DNA of 48,738 bases from Caloranaerobacter sp. TR13 (GTDB lineage Bacteria; Bacillota; Clostridia; Tissierellales; Thermohalobacteraceae), in NCBI RefSeq assembly GCF_001316435.1, contig NZ_JXLL01000014.1, positions 1 through 48,738 of the forward strand. The letters run 5' to 3'. This document shows, in pieces, positions 33,554 to 42,336 of the stretch. Position 1 is the stretch's first letter. Each line of letters starts with the position of its first letter. The notes under the pieces are model-generated. The model was not told the origin of the DNA and made no database searches. It saw nothing but the letters and a program-made list of their open reading frames with translations. The translations under genes were made by a program, and so were the position numbers.

Positions 33554-33650
33554 AATTATCGACAATATTTCCTGGGAAATTGAAAAATAAAATATATTAT
33601 GACAGGATTCTTGAAAAAATAGTCGAATGTATAATAAGGGAGGGATTTTA

Positions 33651-34220
33651 ATGCTGCAAAAAATAAAGAGGAGAAAAACTTTAATATACGCAATAACTGT
33701 TGGAACAGCTTTTTTTGTATTTGTTGGAATAGGAAAAGCTGCATTGAATGAACCAGGATCGTTAGAAGATCCTTTAGTTACACAGAGTTATGTTGAGAAA
33801 CGTATTGAGCAAATTAAATTTTATATAGACCAGAAAATTAAAGAAGTTTATGAAAGAGTAAACCTAAATACTACAAATGTACAAGCTTTAATTCAAGAAA
33901 ATCAAGAGTTGAAGAAAAGATTATCTCAATTAGAAGAAAATAAAAATATAGCAATTCCGAAGTTAGAAGTTGTTGAATTAAGAAATGGCCAAAAACTTAT
34001 AGGTAAAGCAGGAACCGAAATTATTTTAAGAGGTGGAAAAGCTAAAGCTATAGCTGGAGAATTAGGTGGGCTGTCTGATGTTACTGGAGCAGTAGATATA
34101 AAAATGGATCAGAATATTCCACCAAATCATCTTTTGATAATTCCAAGAGATGATGGAAGAGGAGTCTATGTAGATGAGTATGCTATATTCATGGTTAGAG
34201 GTGAATATGAGATAAAATAA
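33651..34220 (+). CDS. Unknown membrane-anchored coiled-coil protein
   Basis: 189 residues from ATG 33651, with AGGGAGGG upstream. A basic start (LQKIKRRKT) and one hydrophobic segment (~10-30) anchor or export it. A coiled coil follows (YVEKRIEQIKFYIDQKIKEVYERV, broken by NLNTTNVQAL, then ENQELKKRLSQLEENK), and a small beta domain closes it (VVELRNGQKLIGKAGTEIIL to YAIFMVRGEYEIK). The beta part resembles a conserved clostridial surface domain, but I cannot name it. It directly precedes the cell-surface polysaccharide operon, with a weak hairpin between them. Confidence 0.65.
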   Translation: MLQKIKRRKTLIYAITVGTAFFVFVGIGKAALNEPGSLEDPLVTQSYVEKRIEQIKFYIDQKIKEVYERVNLNTTNVQALIQENQELKKRLSQLEENKNIAIPKLEVVELRNGQKLIGKAGTEIILRGGKAKAIAGELGGLSDVTGAVDIKMDQNIPPNHLLIIPRDDGRGVYVDEYAIFMVRGEYEIK

Positions 34221-34252
34221 ATTTTTTAAATGGATGTTAGACTGTAAATTAG

Positions 34253-34277
34253 GAGCTGTGGAGTATGCAGCTCTTTT
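34253..34277 (+). terminator. Weak terminator hairpin
   Basis: GAGCTG (34253-34258) and CAGCTC (34268-34273) with a 9-base loop, then TTTT. It separates the coiled-coil gene from the polysaccharide operon. Confidence 0.5.
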
Positions 34278-34362
34278 AATATGAAAAATTGCAGGTTAAG
34301 TTAATAATAGAAAGTGCTATGCTATTGTGTTATAATAATATAGATATTTGAGACATTACCTG

Positions 34363-34399
34363 AAAGGAGGAAGCTCTCATAGAGAGCTACTGGTATATG
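34363..34399 (+). promoter_or_regulatory. Ribosome binding site bridged to its start by a hairpin
   Basis: GAAAGGAGG (34362-34370) is 26 bases from ATG 34397, too far for normal initiation. Between them AGCTCTC (34372-34378) and GAGAGCT (34382-34388) form a perfect 7-bp stem. Folding removes 17 bases and leaves an effective spacing of 9. No alternative start closer to the site lies in frame. Confidence 0.65.
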
Positions 34400-35518
34400 A
34401 AAGTACTTCATTTGATAAGTGGCGGTGATACTGGCGGAGCAAAAACACACGTATTATCTTTGGTTAAAGAACTAAATAAAAAGATAGACGTAAAATTGAT
34501 TTGTTTTCTGGAAGATGAATTTTATTATGAAGGAAAATCTTTAGGTATAGATATAGAGGTTTTTAAGCAGAAAAAAAGATATGATTTGTCAGTTATTAAA
34601 AGGTTAAGGGATATTATTATAAATTATGATTATGATATCATACATTGTCATGGAGCCAGAGCAAATTTTGTTGGTATGATATTAAAGAAAATGGTTAGAA
34701 AGCCTTTTATTACAACTATACACAGTGATTATAGGCTTGATTTTAAGGATAATTTATATAAGCAGATAGTGTATACAACTATAAATTCTCTAGCATTAAG
34801 GTTTTTTGATTATTATATAGCTATTTCTACCAATTTTAAAAAGATGCTTGTAGATAGAGGGTTTAATACAAATAAAATTTTTACAGTATATAACGGAATA
34901 GACTTTAATAACGATATTAAAATTACACCTAAGGAATTATTTTTAAAAAGTTTTGGAATAGACCCAAAGGATAAGAAAATAGTTGGAATAATGGGTAGGC
35001 TTGAAACGGTAAAAGATCAAGAGACCTTTGTTAAAGCTGCTATAAGGGTGTTAGAGACTAGAGATGATGTAATTTTTTTAATAGCTGGTTCAGGACCAGA
35101 AGAAAAAAGACTCTCTCAATTAGTTAATGAACATGGACTACAGGAAAGTATCTACTTTTTAGGTTTTGTCAAAGAACCATATTCATTTTTTAATGCTATT
35201 GATATTAATGTTTTAACTTCGAAGAGCGAGAGTTTTCCATATGTTGTACTTGAAGGTGCTAGAATGAGAAAACCGATTTTATGTACTAATGTCGGAGGGT
35301 TAGGAGACTTAGTAATAGATGATGTTAATGGTTATTTGTTTCAAGTAGGAGATATTTCATCTTTAAGCAATTATATAAATTTTCTTTTGGATAATAGAAG
35401 TAGAATTGAAGAATTAGGAGAAAACCTTTATAAAAATGTTGTTGAGAGATTTTCATTAGAGAAAATGACTAATGACCATATAAAAATATATCAAGAAATT
35501 TTAGGTAGGAGGTTTTAA
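34397..35518 (+). CDS. Family 4 glycosyltransferase
   Basis: 373 residues with a GT-B fold. The N-terminal half has the family's opening (LHLISGGDTGGAKTHVLSL) and IIHCHGARANFVG, and the C-terminal nucleotide-sugar site reads GIMGRLETVKDQ, FLIAGSGPEEKRL, FLGFVKEP and SESFPYVVLEGARMRKP with the ExxGxx-type motif. It is probably cytosolic and peripheral to the membrane. First gene of a polysaccharide operon (GT4, DUF4330, unknown, ligase, CsaB, TagA). Donor and acceptor sugars cannot be read. Its start is preceded by the unusual hairpin-bridged ribosome site. Confidence 0.85.
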   Translation: MKVLHLISGGDTGGAKTHVLSLVKELNKKIDVKLICFLEDEFYYEGKSLGIDIEVFKQKKRYDLSVIKRLRDIIINYDYDIIHCHGARANFVGMILKKMVRKPFITTIHSDYRLDFKDNLYKQIVYTTINSLALRFFDYYIAISTNFKKMLVDRGFNTNKIFTVYNGIDFNNDIKITPKELFLKSFGIDPKDKKIVGIMGRLETVKDQETFVKAAIRVLETRDDVIFLIAGSGPEEKRLSQLVNEHGLQESIYFLGFVKEPYSFFNAIDINVLTSKSESFPYVVLEGARMRKPILCTNVGGLGDLVIDDVNGYLFQVGDISSLSNYINFLLDNRSRIEELGENLYKNVVERFSLEKMTNDHIKIYQEILGRRF

Positions 35519-35519
35519 A

Positions 35520-36014
35520 ATGAAAATTATCGATAGTAAAGGTAGAATTTTTGGATTAATAAATATAATTGATTTAACTGTTTTATTAATATTTGCACTT
35601 TTAGTAGTAGGAGGAGGATATAAGCTTTTTAAATCTAAACCCAATATAGTAGTAGAAGGTCAAAAAGTTTTAGTTAAGCTTGAAATAAGTAATGTAAGAA
35701 AACCTACAGTAGATGGAATAGAGGAAGGCGCATTATTATATCACTATGATAGGGGTCAAATTTTTGGTAAGATAGTCGATAAAAAAGTTGAGAGCTACAA
35801 AAAAGCAGTACCTACAAGTGATGGTAGAATAGTTATGGCTGAGGTGCCTGGTAAATATGTTGTTAATTTAGTTGTTGAAGCAGATGCTATTATAACAGAT
35901 CAAGTTATTATTATAGGTGGGGAACATACAAGAATAGGAACTCAATTTAGATTAAAAAATAAAAACATTGCTGTTTTTGCTACTGTGTTAGGGGTTGAAA
36001 CTAAAGTAGATTAG
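35520..36014 (+). CDS. DUF4330 membrane-anchored protein
   Basis: 164 residues, matching the DUF4330 pattern: IDSKGRIFGLINIIDLTVLL with a single membrane helix (residues ~13-34), then an external beta domain (VKLEISNVRKPTVDGIEEG, VIIIGGEHTRIGTQFRLKNK). Its function is unknown, but it recurs with envelope glycosyltransferases and ligases. AGGAGG at the end of the GT4 gene serves as its ribosome site, 9 or so bases before the ATG, so the two are translationally coupled. Confidence 0.8.
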   Translation: MKIIDSKGRIFGLINIIDLTVLLIFALLVVGGGYKLFKSKPNIVVEGQKVLVKLEISNVRKPTVDGIEEGALLYHYDRGQIFGKIVDKKVESYKKAVPTSDGRIVMAEVPGKYVVNLVVEADAIITDQVIIIGGEHTRIGTQFRLKNKNIAVFATVLGVETKVD

Positions 36015-36028
36015 TAGGAGATGATATT

Positions 36029-36454
36029 GTGTATGCTAGCTACACATTTACTGTTTTATCTAAAGTTTGGGAAAAAGTTAATAACTTTTATGAATATAGT
36101 TTGTTAAACAAAATTCATATAAAGATTAAAGGTACTTTTAAGAGGTTATCAAGAGGTTCTTTATTAGTAGCTTTTTTAACGCATGAAAGTACAATATTAG
36201 AAAGCAGTTTTTTATGCAGACTATATTATACAATTGTTGATATAATTAATAATTTACTTAGAAAACTTAATATCTTTTTTACTAAAAGTTTTGAAAAAAG
36301 TTTTATTTATAGGGTGCTTGCAAAAATTTGCAGTAAGTGTTTTAAAAACTTAAATCTAGATTTACAAATTATAATTAAAAATAGCTATTTTATTAGAATT
36401 ATTACTTATATATTTACTTTAGATGAAGATAATGGAGGGGAAAAATGGTGGTAA
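36029..36454 (+). CDS. Unknown protein N-terminal to O-antigen ligase
   Basis: 141 residues, starting at GTG with TAGGAG upstream. It is basic and helical (KVWEKVNNFYEYSLLNKIHIKIK, KTFKRL-like stretch, then FEKSFIYRVLAKICSKCF), with hydrophobic patches that could lie on the membrane, and it ends in EKWW. It overlaps the ligase gene by 10 bases. Similar short genes accompany clostridial O-antigen ligases, so it may be a detached cytoplasmic part of the ligase. No family recognised. Confidence 0.6.
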   Translation: MYASYTFTVLSKVWEKVNNFYEYSLLNKIHIKIKGTFKRLSRGSLLVAFLTHESTILESSFLCRLYYTIVDIINNLLRKLNIFFTKSFEKSFIYRVLAKICSKCFKNLNLDLQIIIKNSYFIRIITYIFTLDEDNGGEKWW

Positions 36455-37716
36455 AAGCATTGGCCGGGCTTATTGCTATATTGCTATCAATAATTGATAT
36501 AAAAATTGGAATAGGCCTAGCCATTTTTATATTACCTTTTGTACCTAAAGCTTATTCACTGGTATATTTAATATGTTTATTTATGGTCTTTATATTCAGA
36601 CAAATATTTATAGTTAAGCGAGATTTGAAAAAAAGTGTATTAGGTGCGTTTATTTTTGCTTTAGCACTTGCAATGTTAATATCTACCTTAACTTCTTATA
36701 ATCCAGAGGGTAGCTTTAGAGATTTAGTGATACATTTTAGCTCTTTAGGGTTTCTTATTGTAGTAGTTAATAGTATTGAAAATAAAAAGCAATTAAATTC
36801 TATTTTAACTTTATTTGTCTTTACTACTGTTTTAGTAGCTATATATGGTTTGTATCAATATAAAACTGGTATTAAGCTAGATAGAGCATGGGTTGATGTT
36901 TCTATTAATCCTGATATAAATACAAGAGTATTTTCAGTTTTTGGTAATCCTAATATATTAGCAGAGTATCTAATAATGTCAATTCCTATTTCAATATCTT
37001 TATTTTGGTTTACAAAAAAGCTTTTGAAAAAATTGATTTTTTTATTGAGTAGTTTGATTCTAATTGGAACATTGATATTAACATTTTCTAGAGGTGGATG
37101 GCTAGGATTTGCTTTTGGTTTATTGATATTTGTTGTTTTAGTAGAAAAAAGATTATTATTATCATTAATACCTGCTGGAGTTTTGGCAATTTTTATAATG
37201 CCATCTTCTGTAATTCATAGGATTACAACTATTGGGAATTTAAGTGATTCATCAAATGCTTATAGAATAAAGGTATGGACAATAACATTAGATATTATTA
37301 GAGATAATTGGATGACTGGAGTTGGTTTTGGTTATATTCCTTTTAGAGAGACATTTGTAAAATATATAAGGACTATGAATGTATATCATGCTCATAATAT
37401 GTATCTTGAAACCTTAGCTGAAATGGGGATAGGCGGATTTGTCTTATTTATATTATTCATTTTTATAATTTACAAATATGCTATAATAACTTTGATGAAA
37501 AATAATGATAGATATTTAAAGACTATAACTGCAGGTGCATTGGCAGGCCTATCATCTGTTTTATTTCATGGTTTATTTGAAAATGTATTGTATTTACCAA
37601 GAATAATAATAACATTTTGGACGTTAATATCTTTTATATTGGTTGCTGTTAGATTGTCTAAGGATGAAAGAAAAAAGACAAATCTTGACAATATAGATAA
37701 GGGAGTATATCTATGA
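36445..37716 (+). CDS. O-antigen ligase/polymerase-like membrane protein
   Basis: 423 residues with about ten membrane helices. The Wzy_C/WaaL-type large loop contains TFSRGGWLGFAFG and AHNMYLETLAEMGIGGF, the histidine and arginine motifs of the family. It would polymerise or transfer an assembled glycan on the outer face of the membrane. AGGGG lies before the ATG; the stop overlaps the csaB start (ATGA). In this operon it most probably handles a secondary cell wall polymer. Confidence 0.83.
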   Translation: MVVKALAGLIAILLSIIDIKIGIGLAIFILPFVPKAYSLVYLICLFMVFIFRQIFIVKRDLKKSVLGAFIFALALAMLISTLTSYNPEGSFRDLVIHFSSLGFLIVVVNSIENKKQLNSILTLFVFTTVLVAIYGLYQYKTGIKLDRAWVDVSINPDINTRVFSVFGNPNILAEYLIMSIPISISLFWFTKKLLKKLIFLLSSLILIGTLILTFSRGGWLGFAFGLLIFVVLVEKRLLLSLIPAGVLAIFIMPSSVIHRITTIGNLSDSSNAYRIKVWTITLDIIRDNWMTGVGFGYIPFRETFVKYIRTMNVYHAHNMYLETLAEMGIGGFVLFILFIFIIYKYAIITLMKNNDRYLKTITAGALAGLSSVLFHGLFENVLYLPRIIITFWTLISFILVAVRLSKDERKKTNLDNIDKGVYL

Positions 37717-38813
37717 AAAAGAGAAAAAGGGTTTTGATTTCTGGATATTATGGGTTTAATAATAGTGGAGATGATGCAATTTTAAAAGCTATTGTTAAAG
37801 AATTTAAGTGTACTAGTAAGAATATTGATATTGTTGTATTATCAAAGAATCCATCAAGCACACAAAAAATTTATGATGTAAAGGCAATAAATAGATTTAA
37901 TATAATTGATATGCTTTTAGAGATGCGTAATATTGATATGTTGATTAGTGGTGGTGGCAGTTTATTACAAGATGTTACAAGTACTAGGTCTATAATTTAC
38001 TATCTATTTATTATTTTTTTAGCAAAATTATTCAAAAAGCCTGTAATGATCTATGCTAATGGTATTGGACCAATAAATAAAAGGTTGAACAGGCTGCTGA
38101 CTAGAATTATACTAAATAAAGTGGATATGATAACTTTAAGAGACTCTAATTCAAAAGAGACATTAAAAAATATAGGTGTCAACATTGCTAATATATTCGT
38201 GACAGCTGATCCAGTTTTTACTTTGGAAGCATCAGATGAAAGTAGAGTAAAAGAAATATTTATAAAAGAGGAAATACCTTATGATAAACCTTTGGTTGGA
38301 TTAGCAGTCAGAGAGTGGAAAAATTCAGACAAACTAAAAGAGACTTTATCTAAAACATTGGACTTTTTAAGTAACAGTTATGGTATGAGATTTTTGCTTA
38401 TTCCAATGCATTATCCTGAAGATTTAAAAATAAGTCAAGAGATTAAGAAAAATACTAAGGCAGATTGCTATATATTAAAGAACAGTTATAATGTTGAAGA
38501 CATAATGGGGATAATCAAGCATTTAGATATGATTATTGCTATGAGATTACATTCACTTATATATGCTGCTACACAAGCAGTTCCAATGGTTGGTTTAATA
38601 TACGACCCTAAAGTTGAAGGTTTTTTAGACATGATTAATGTTGATACTAGATGCAATGTAGATTCGCTTGAGATTGTTGATTTATGTACGCAGATTGAAA
38701 AAGTATGGAGAAAGAGAAATGAGTACAATAAATTACTTACAGAGGTAAAATATTTACTTGAAAAAAGGGCAAAAGATAATATAGCTATGGCTTTAGAATT
38801 ATTAAAAAAGTAG
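37713..38813 (+). CDS. csaB: Polysaccharide pyruvyl transferase CsaB
   Basis: 366 residues: ISGYYGFNNSGDDAILKAIV at the N-terminus, LISGGGSLLQDVTS, ANGIGPINKRLNRLL and MRLHSLIYAATQ are CsaB signatures. CsaB adds ketal-pyruvate to a cell-wall polysaccharide, creating the ligand for SLH domains that hold the S-layer. Cytosolic, uses phosphoenolpyruvate. Its presence implies that the operon makes the S-layer anchoring polymer. It overlaps the ligase gene by 4 bases. Confidence 0.88.
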   Translation: MKKRKRVLISGYYGFNNSGDDAILKAIVKEFKCTSKNIDIVVLSKNPSSTQKIYDVKAINRFNIIDMLLEMRNIDMLISGGGSLLQDVTSTRSIIYYLFIIFLAKLFKKPVMIYANGIGPINKRLNRLLTRIILNKVDMITLRDSNSKETLKNIGVNIANIFVTADPVFTLEASDESRVKEIFIKEEIPYDKPLVGLAVREWKNSDKLKETLSKTLDFLSNSYGMRFLLIPMHYPEDLKISQEIKKNTKADCYILKNSYNVEDIMGIIKHLDMIIAMRLHSLIYAATQAVPMVGLIYDPKVEGFLDMINVDTRCNVDSLEIVDLCTQIEKVWRKRNEYNKLLTEVKYLLEKRAKDNIAMALELLKK

Positions 38814-38821
38814 GTGAAATA

Positions 38822-39583
38822 GTGAAGGACACTATTAAAATAATGGGTATAAGAATAGATAAAGTAACTTTAGATTCTGCTATAGATAAGGTGCATGAAT
38901 TTGTAAAAAGCAATAAAACAAATGTTATATATACTCCGAATACCGAAATTGTAATGGCAGCAAGAAAAGATGAAGAATTAAAGGCTCTATTAAATGATGG
39001 AGACTTGGTTATACCAGATGGCATAGGGTTAGTTTATGCATCAAGAATAAAGAAAAAGCCTCTTAAAGAGAGAGTAACTGGATATGACCTTTCTATAAAA
39101 ATAATAGAGATGGCTAATAAAGAAGGATTAAGTTTATTTTTGCTTGGGGGCAAACAAGGGGTTGCGCTTAAGGCTTGTGAAAATATAAAACAAAGATATA
39201 ATAATGTTAAAATAGCAGGTTTCCATCATGGATATTTTAAAGGAACGCATATTGGGTATAAAGCCCATAAAGAAGAAAATGAAGTTATTAAGAAAATCAA
39301 TGATGCTAAACCTGATATTCTTTTTGTTGGATTTGGAGCGCCTAGACAGGAAAGATGGATTCATGAAAATAAAGATAAATTGAATTGTAAAGTTATAATA
39401 GGAAACGGAGGTACTCTGGATATTTTAGCAGGTAATGTTAAAAGAGCTCCTAGAATTTTTCAGACACTAGGACTAGAATGGTTATACAGACTATTGAAAG
39501 AACCTTCCAGATATAAAAGACAAATGGTATTACCTTTATTTGCAATGCTGGTACTATTTTCGAAAGATGACATCGTGGAATAG
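38822..39583 (+). CDS. tagA: WecG/TagA/CpsF-family glycosyltransferase
   Basis: 253 residues, GT26 fold: GIRIDKVTLDSAIDKV, TPNTEIVMAARKDEELKALL with the conserved Thr/Asn, IPDGIGLVYASR with the catalytic-site Asp, and LFVGFGAPRQERWI. In Bacillus TagA adds N-acetylmannosamine to lipid-linked GlcNAc at the start of teichoic acid linkage. The start is GTG with AGGTG upstream, 9 bases from the csaB stop. Context points to the initiation of the secondary wall polymer; the exact sugar is inferred. Confidence 0.87.
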   Translation: MKDTIKIMGIRIDKVTLDSAIDKVHEFVKSNKTNVIYTPNTEIVMAARKDEELKALLNDGDLVIPDGIGLVYASRIKKKPLKERVTGYDLSIKIIEMANKEGLSLFLLGGKQGVALKACENIKQRYNNVKIAGFHHGYFKGTHIGYKAHKEENEVIKKINDAKPDILFVGFGAPRQERWIHENKDKLNCKVIIGNGGTLDILAGNVKRAPRIFQTLGLEWLYRLLKEPSRYKRQMVLPLFAMLVLFSKDDIVE

Positions 39584-39608
39584 ACAAAAAATAGGGAGGA
39601 GGTTATTT

Positions 39609-40475
39609 ATGGAAAATATCAAGAAGAATTGGTATAGGTATATAGTTGAATATATAGGTATAACAATTGGTACAATAATTATGGCACTATCTTTAAACTT
39701 GTTTTTAGAACCTAATACTATAGCACCAGGTGGGGTAACTGGTTTAGCTATTGTAATAAAGAAAATTATTGGTATAGATGTTGATATTACAAACTTAATT
39801 ATAAATATACCTTTATTTATTTTTGGACTTATAGTTTTAGGAAAGGCTTTTGGTGCTAAGACTTTATATGGTACATTTGCTCTATCATTTTTTATTAGAA
39901 TACTGCCAAACGGAAACTTAGTAAATGAATTATTATTGGCTGCAATATTTGGTGGAGTATTGATGGGAATAGGTTTAGGCATAGTTTTTAGATTTGGCGG
40001 TACTACAGGGGGAACTGATTTAGCTGGTGCAATTCTTAATAAATACTTCCCTGGTTTTAGTACTGCTACTTTTATGATGAGTATAGACTTGTGTGTTGTA
40101 GCTATTGCTGGTATAGTTGATAAGAAACTAGAAACTTCATTATATTCTGTAATAGCATTATACATTATTGTAAAAGTAATAGACTTAATATTAGAGGGAT
40201 TAGGATATGCCAAAGCTTTCTTTATTATTTCGCAGTATCCTGATAAAATTGGAAATACTATACTTGAAAAATTAAATAGAGGTGTTACAGTTCTTAAAGG
40301 AAGAGGTATGTATACTGGTAAAGATAGAGATGTATTATTATGTGTGGTGAATAGATCTCAAGTTACTAAATTAAAAGAAATAGTTCATCAAATAGATAAG
40401 AATGCCTTTGTAATGGTAGCAGATATATATGAGGTGCTAGGAGAAGGCTTTAAAGAAATAAAAACTACTGGATAA
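39609..40475 (+). CDS. YitT-family membrane protein (DUF2179 C-terminal domain)
   Basis: 288 residues from ATG 39609; GGGAGGAGG just upstream sets this start over an in-frame ATG 69 bases earlier inside tagA. Five or six membrane helices ([23 protein letters not shown], then [10 protein letters not shown]) are followed by a cytosolic DUF2179 domain ([23 protein letters not shown]). The substrate or role of YitT proteins is not established. It lies between the polysaccharide operon and transketolase genes in the same direction. Confidence 0.87.
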   Translation: MENIKKNWYRYIVEYIGITIGTIIMALSLNLFLEPNTIAPGGVTGLAIVIKKIIGIDVDITNLIINIPLFIFGLIVLGKAFGAKTLYGTFALSFFIRILPNGNLVNELLLAAIFGGVLMGIGLGIVFRFGGTTGGTDLAGAILNKYFPGFSTATFMMSIDLCVVAIAGIVDKKLETSLYSVIALYIIVKVIDLILEGLGYAKAFFIISQYPDKIGNTILEKLNRGVTVLKGRGMYTGKDRDVLLCVVNRSQVTKLKEIVHQIDKNAFVMVADIYEVLGEGFKEIKTTG

Positions 40476-40488
40476 GGAGGTAAATTGT

Positions 40489-41310
40489 ATGGAAAAACAT
40501 ACTGAGTTTAAGAAAATTGCTACAACATTAAGAAAAAATATCATTAAAATGTTAAACGAATCAGGCTCAGGACATCCTGGTGGTTCTCTTTCAGCATGTG
40601 AAATTATTACCGCTTTATATTTTAAAGAAATGAGAATTGACCCTAAACAGCCTAAATGGGAAGATAGGGATAGGTTTGTATTGTCAAAAGGACATGCAGC
40701 CCCTGTATTATATGCAGCTTTAGCAGAAAAAGGGTATTTTGCTAAAGAAGAACTAATGAAACTTAGAAAAACAGGTCAAATGCTTCAAGGTCATCCTGAT
40801 ATGAAAGGAACTCCTGGGGTTGATATGTCAACAGGTTCTCTAGGCCAGGGATTAGCAGCAGCAAATGGAATGGCTTTAGCAGCTAAATTAAGTAATAAAG
40901 ATTATAGGGTTTATGCTCTATTAGGTGATGGTGAAGTCCAAGAGGGAATAATTTGGGAAGCGGCTATGTTTGCTGCGCACTATAAATTAGACAATTTAAC
41001 TGTTTTCTTGGACCATAATGGGCTTCAAATAGATGGTGAAAATAAAGAAGTTATGAATATAGAGCCTATAGACAAAAAATGGGAAGCTTTTGGTTGGAAT
41101 GTAATAAAGATAGATGGACATAATTTTGAAGAAATATTCGAAGCTTTAGATAAAGCTAAAGCAACTAAAGATAAGCCAACAATAATCATTGCTAAGACAG
41201 TTAAAGGAAAAGGCGTTTCATTTATGGAAAACAAGGTAGGCTGGCATGGTACTACACCTAATGATGAAGAAACAGAAAAGGCACTAGCTGAACTTGGAGG
41301 TGAAATGTAA
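40489..41310 (+). CDS. Transketolase, N-terminal subunit
   Basis: 273 residues, the thiamine-diphosphate-binding half of a split transketolase: [66 protein letters not shown] with DHNGLQIDG (Mg/ThDP motif). With the C-terminal half it moves two-carbon units between sugar phosphates, joining pentose and glycolytic pools, which fits the xylose uptake genes in this window. AAGGAGG lies upstream of ATG; the stop overlaps the next start (TAATG). Confidence 0.92.
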   Translation: MEKHTEFKKIATTLRKNIIKMLNESGSGHPGGSLSACEIITALYFKEMRIDPKQPKWEDRDRFVLSKGHAAPVLYAALAEKGYFAKEELMKLRKTGQMLQGHPDMKGTPGVDMSTGSLGQGLAAANGMALAAKLSNKDYRVYALLGDGEVQEGIIWEAAMFAAHYKLDNLTVFLDHNGLQIDGENKEVMNIEPIDKKWEAFGWNVIKIDGHNFEEIFEALDKAKATKDKPTIIIAKTVKGKGVSFMENKVGWHGTTPNDEETEKALAELGGEM

Positions 41311-42257
41311 TGAGTAAGAAAATGGCAACTAGAGATGCTTATGGTGAAGCACTGAAAGAGTTAGGAAAAGTTAATAAAGATATTGTTGTATTAGATGCAG
41401 ACTTATCAAAATCTACTAGAACTAACTGGTTTAAAGAAGAATTTCCTGAAAGATTTATAAATGTTGGAATAGCTGAACAGAACTTAATAGGAACAGCTGC
41501 TGGGTTAGCAGCGGCAGGTAAAATACCTTTTGCTAGTTCGTTTGCTATGTTTGCTACTGGAAGAGCATATGAGATAATAAGAAACTCAGTTGCTTATCCT
41601 AAATTAAATGTTAAGATAGCAGCAACTCATGCTGGAATAACAGTAGGAGAAGATGGGGCTTCACATCAATCAGTTGAAGATTTAAGCTTGATGAGAACAG
41701 TACCTAATATGGTTGTTATAAATCCTGCTGACGGTGTTGAGGCAAAAGCAGCAGTATTAGAAGCTGCTAAGTATAATGGACCAGTTTATATAAGATTAGG
41801 TAGAAGTAAAGTACCTGTAATATTTAATGAAGAAGATTATAAGTTTGAAATTGGTAAAGGTATAATGTTAGAAGATGGAACTGATGCGACAATTATTGCA
41901 ACTGGTGTGATGGTATCAGCTGCTTTAGAAGCAAGTAAGAAATTAGCAGAAGAAGGAATTAGAGTTAGAGTGATAAATATTCATACTTTAAAGCCAATAG
42001 ATAAAGATATTATTGTGAAGGCAGCACAAGATACAGGTGCTATTGTTACAGCAGAAGAACATAATATAATTGGTGGTTTAGGTAGTGCAGTTTCTGAAGT
42101 ATTAGTAGAAAATTATCCTGTACCAGTAGAAAAAGTAGGAATTAAGGATACATTTGGAGAATCAGGTAATGGTGATGAGCTATTAGTTAAATATGGATTG
42201 ACACCTGAAAATATAATAGAGGCTGTTAAAAAAGTCATATCAAGAAAAAGAGGATAG
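41310..42257 (+). CDS. Transketolase, C-terminal subunit
   Basis: 315 residues: the pyrimidine-binding and C-terminal domains of split transketolase (ATRDAYGEALKEL, NVGIAEQNLIGTAAGLA with the catalytic glutamate, FASSFAMFATGRAYEIIRNS, GITVGEDGASHQSVEDLSLMR, AEEHNIIGGLGSAVSE). It forms the active heterotetramer with the preceding gene product, translated through a TAATG overlap. A DXS-like acetyltransferase is excluded by the partner and length. Its stop codon lies within the terminator stem. Confidence 0.92.
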   Translation: MSKKMATRDAYGEALKELGKVNKDIVVLDADLSKSTRTNWFKEEFPERFINVGIAEQNLIGTAAGLAAAGKIPFASSFAMFATGRAYEIIRNSVAYPKLNVKIAATHAGITVGEDGASHQSVEDLSLMRTVPNMVVINPADGVEAKAAVLEAAKYNGPVYIRLGRSKVPVIFNEEDYKFEIGKGIMLEDGTDATIIATGVMVSAALEASKKLAEEGIRVRVINIHTLKPIDKDIIVKAAQDTGAIVTAEEHNIIGGLGSAVSEVLVENYPVPVEKVGIKDTFGESGNGDELLVKYGLTPENIIEAVKKVISRKRG

Positions 42258-42277
42258 TTACATATCCTCTTTTTTTG
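42245..42277 (+). terminator. Terminator of the transketolase genes
   Basis: AAAAAGAGGATA (42245-42256), loop GTTACA, TATCCTCTTTTT (42263-42274), then Ts. The TAG stop lies at the base of the left arm. Confidence 0.88.
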
Positions 42278-42336
42278 TTCCATTTTTAACCTCCTTACGA
42301 ATATATTATTAGTAGCTAAAGTAAGGAGGTGTTTTG

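Noticed and set aside
34363..34399. Hairpin before the glycosyltransferase as a terminator
   Set aside because: It lies between ribosome site and start codon and has no T-run after it.
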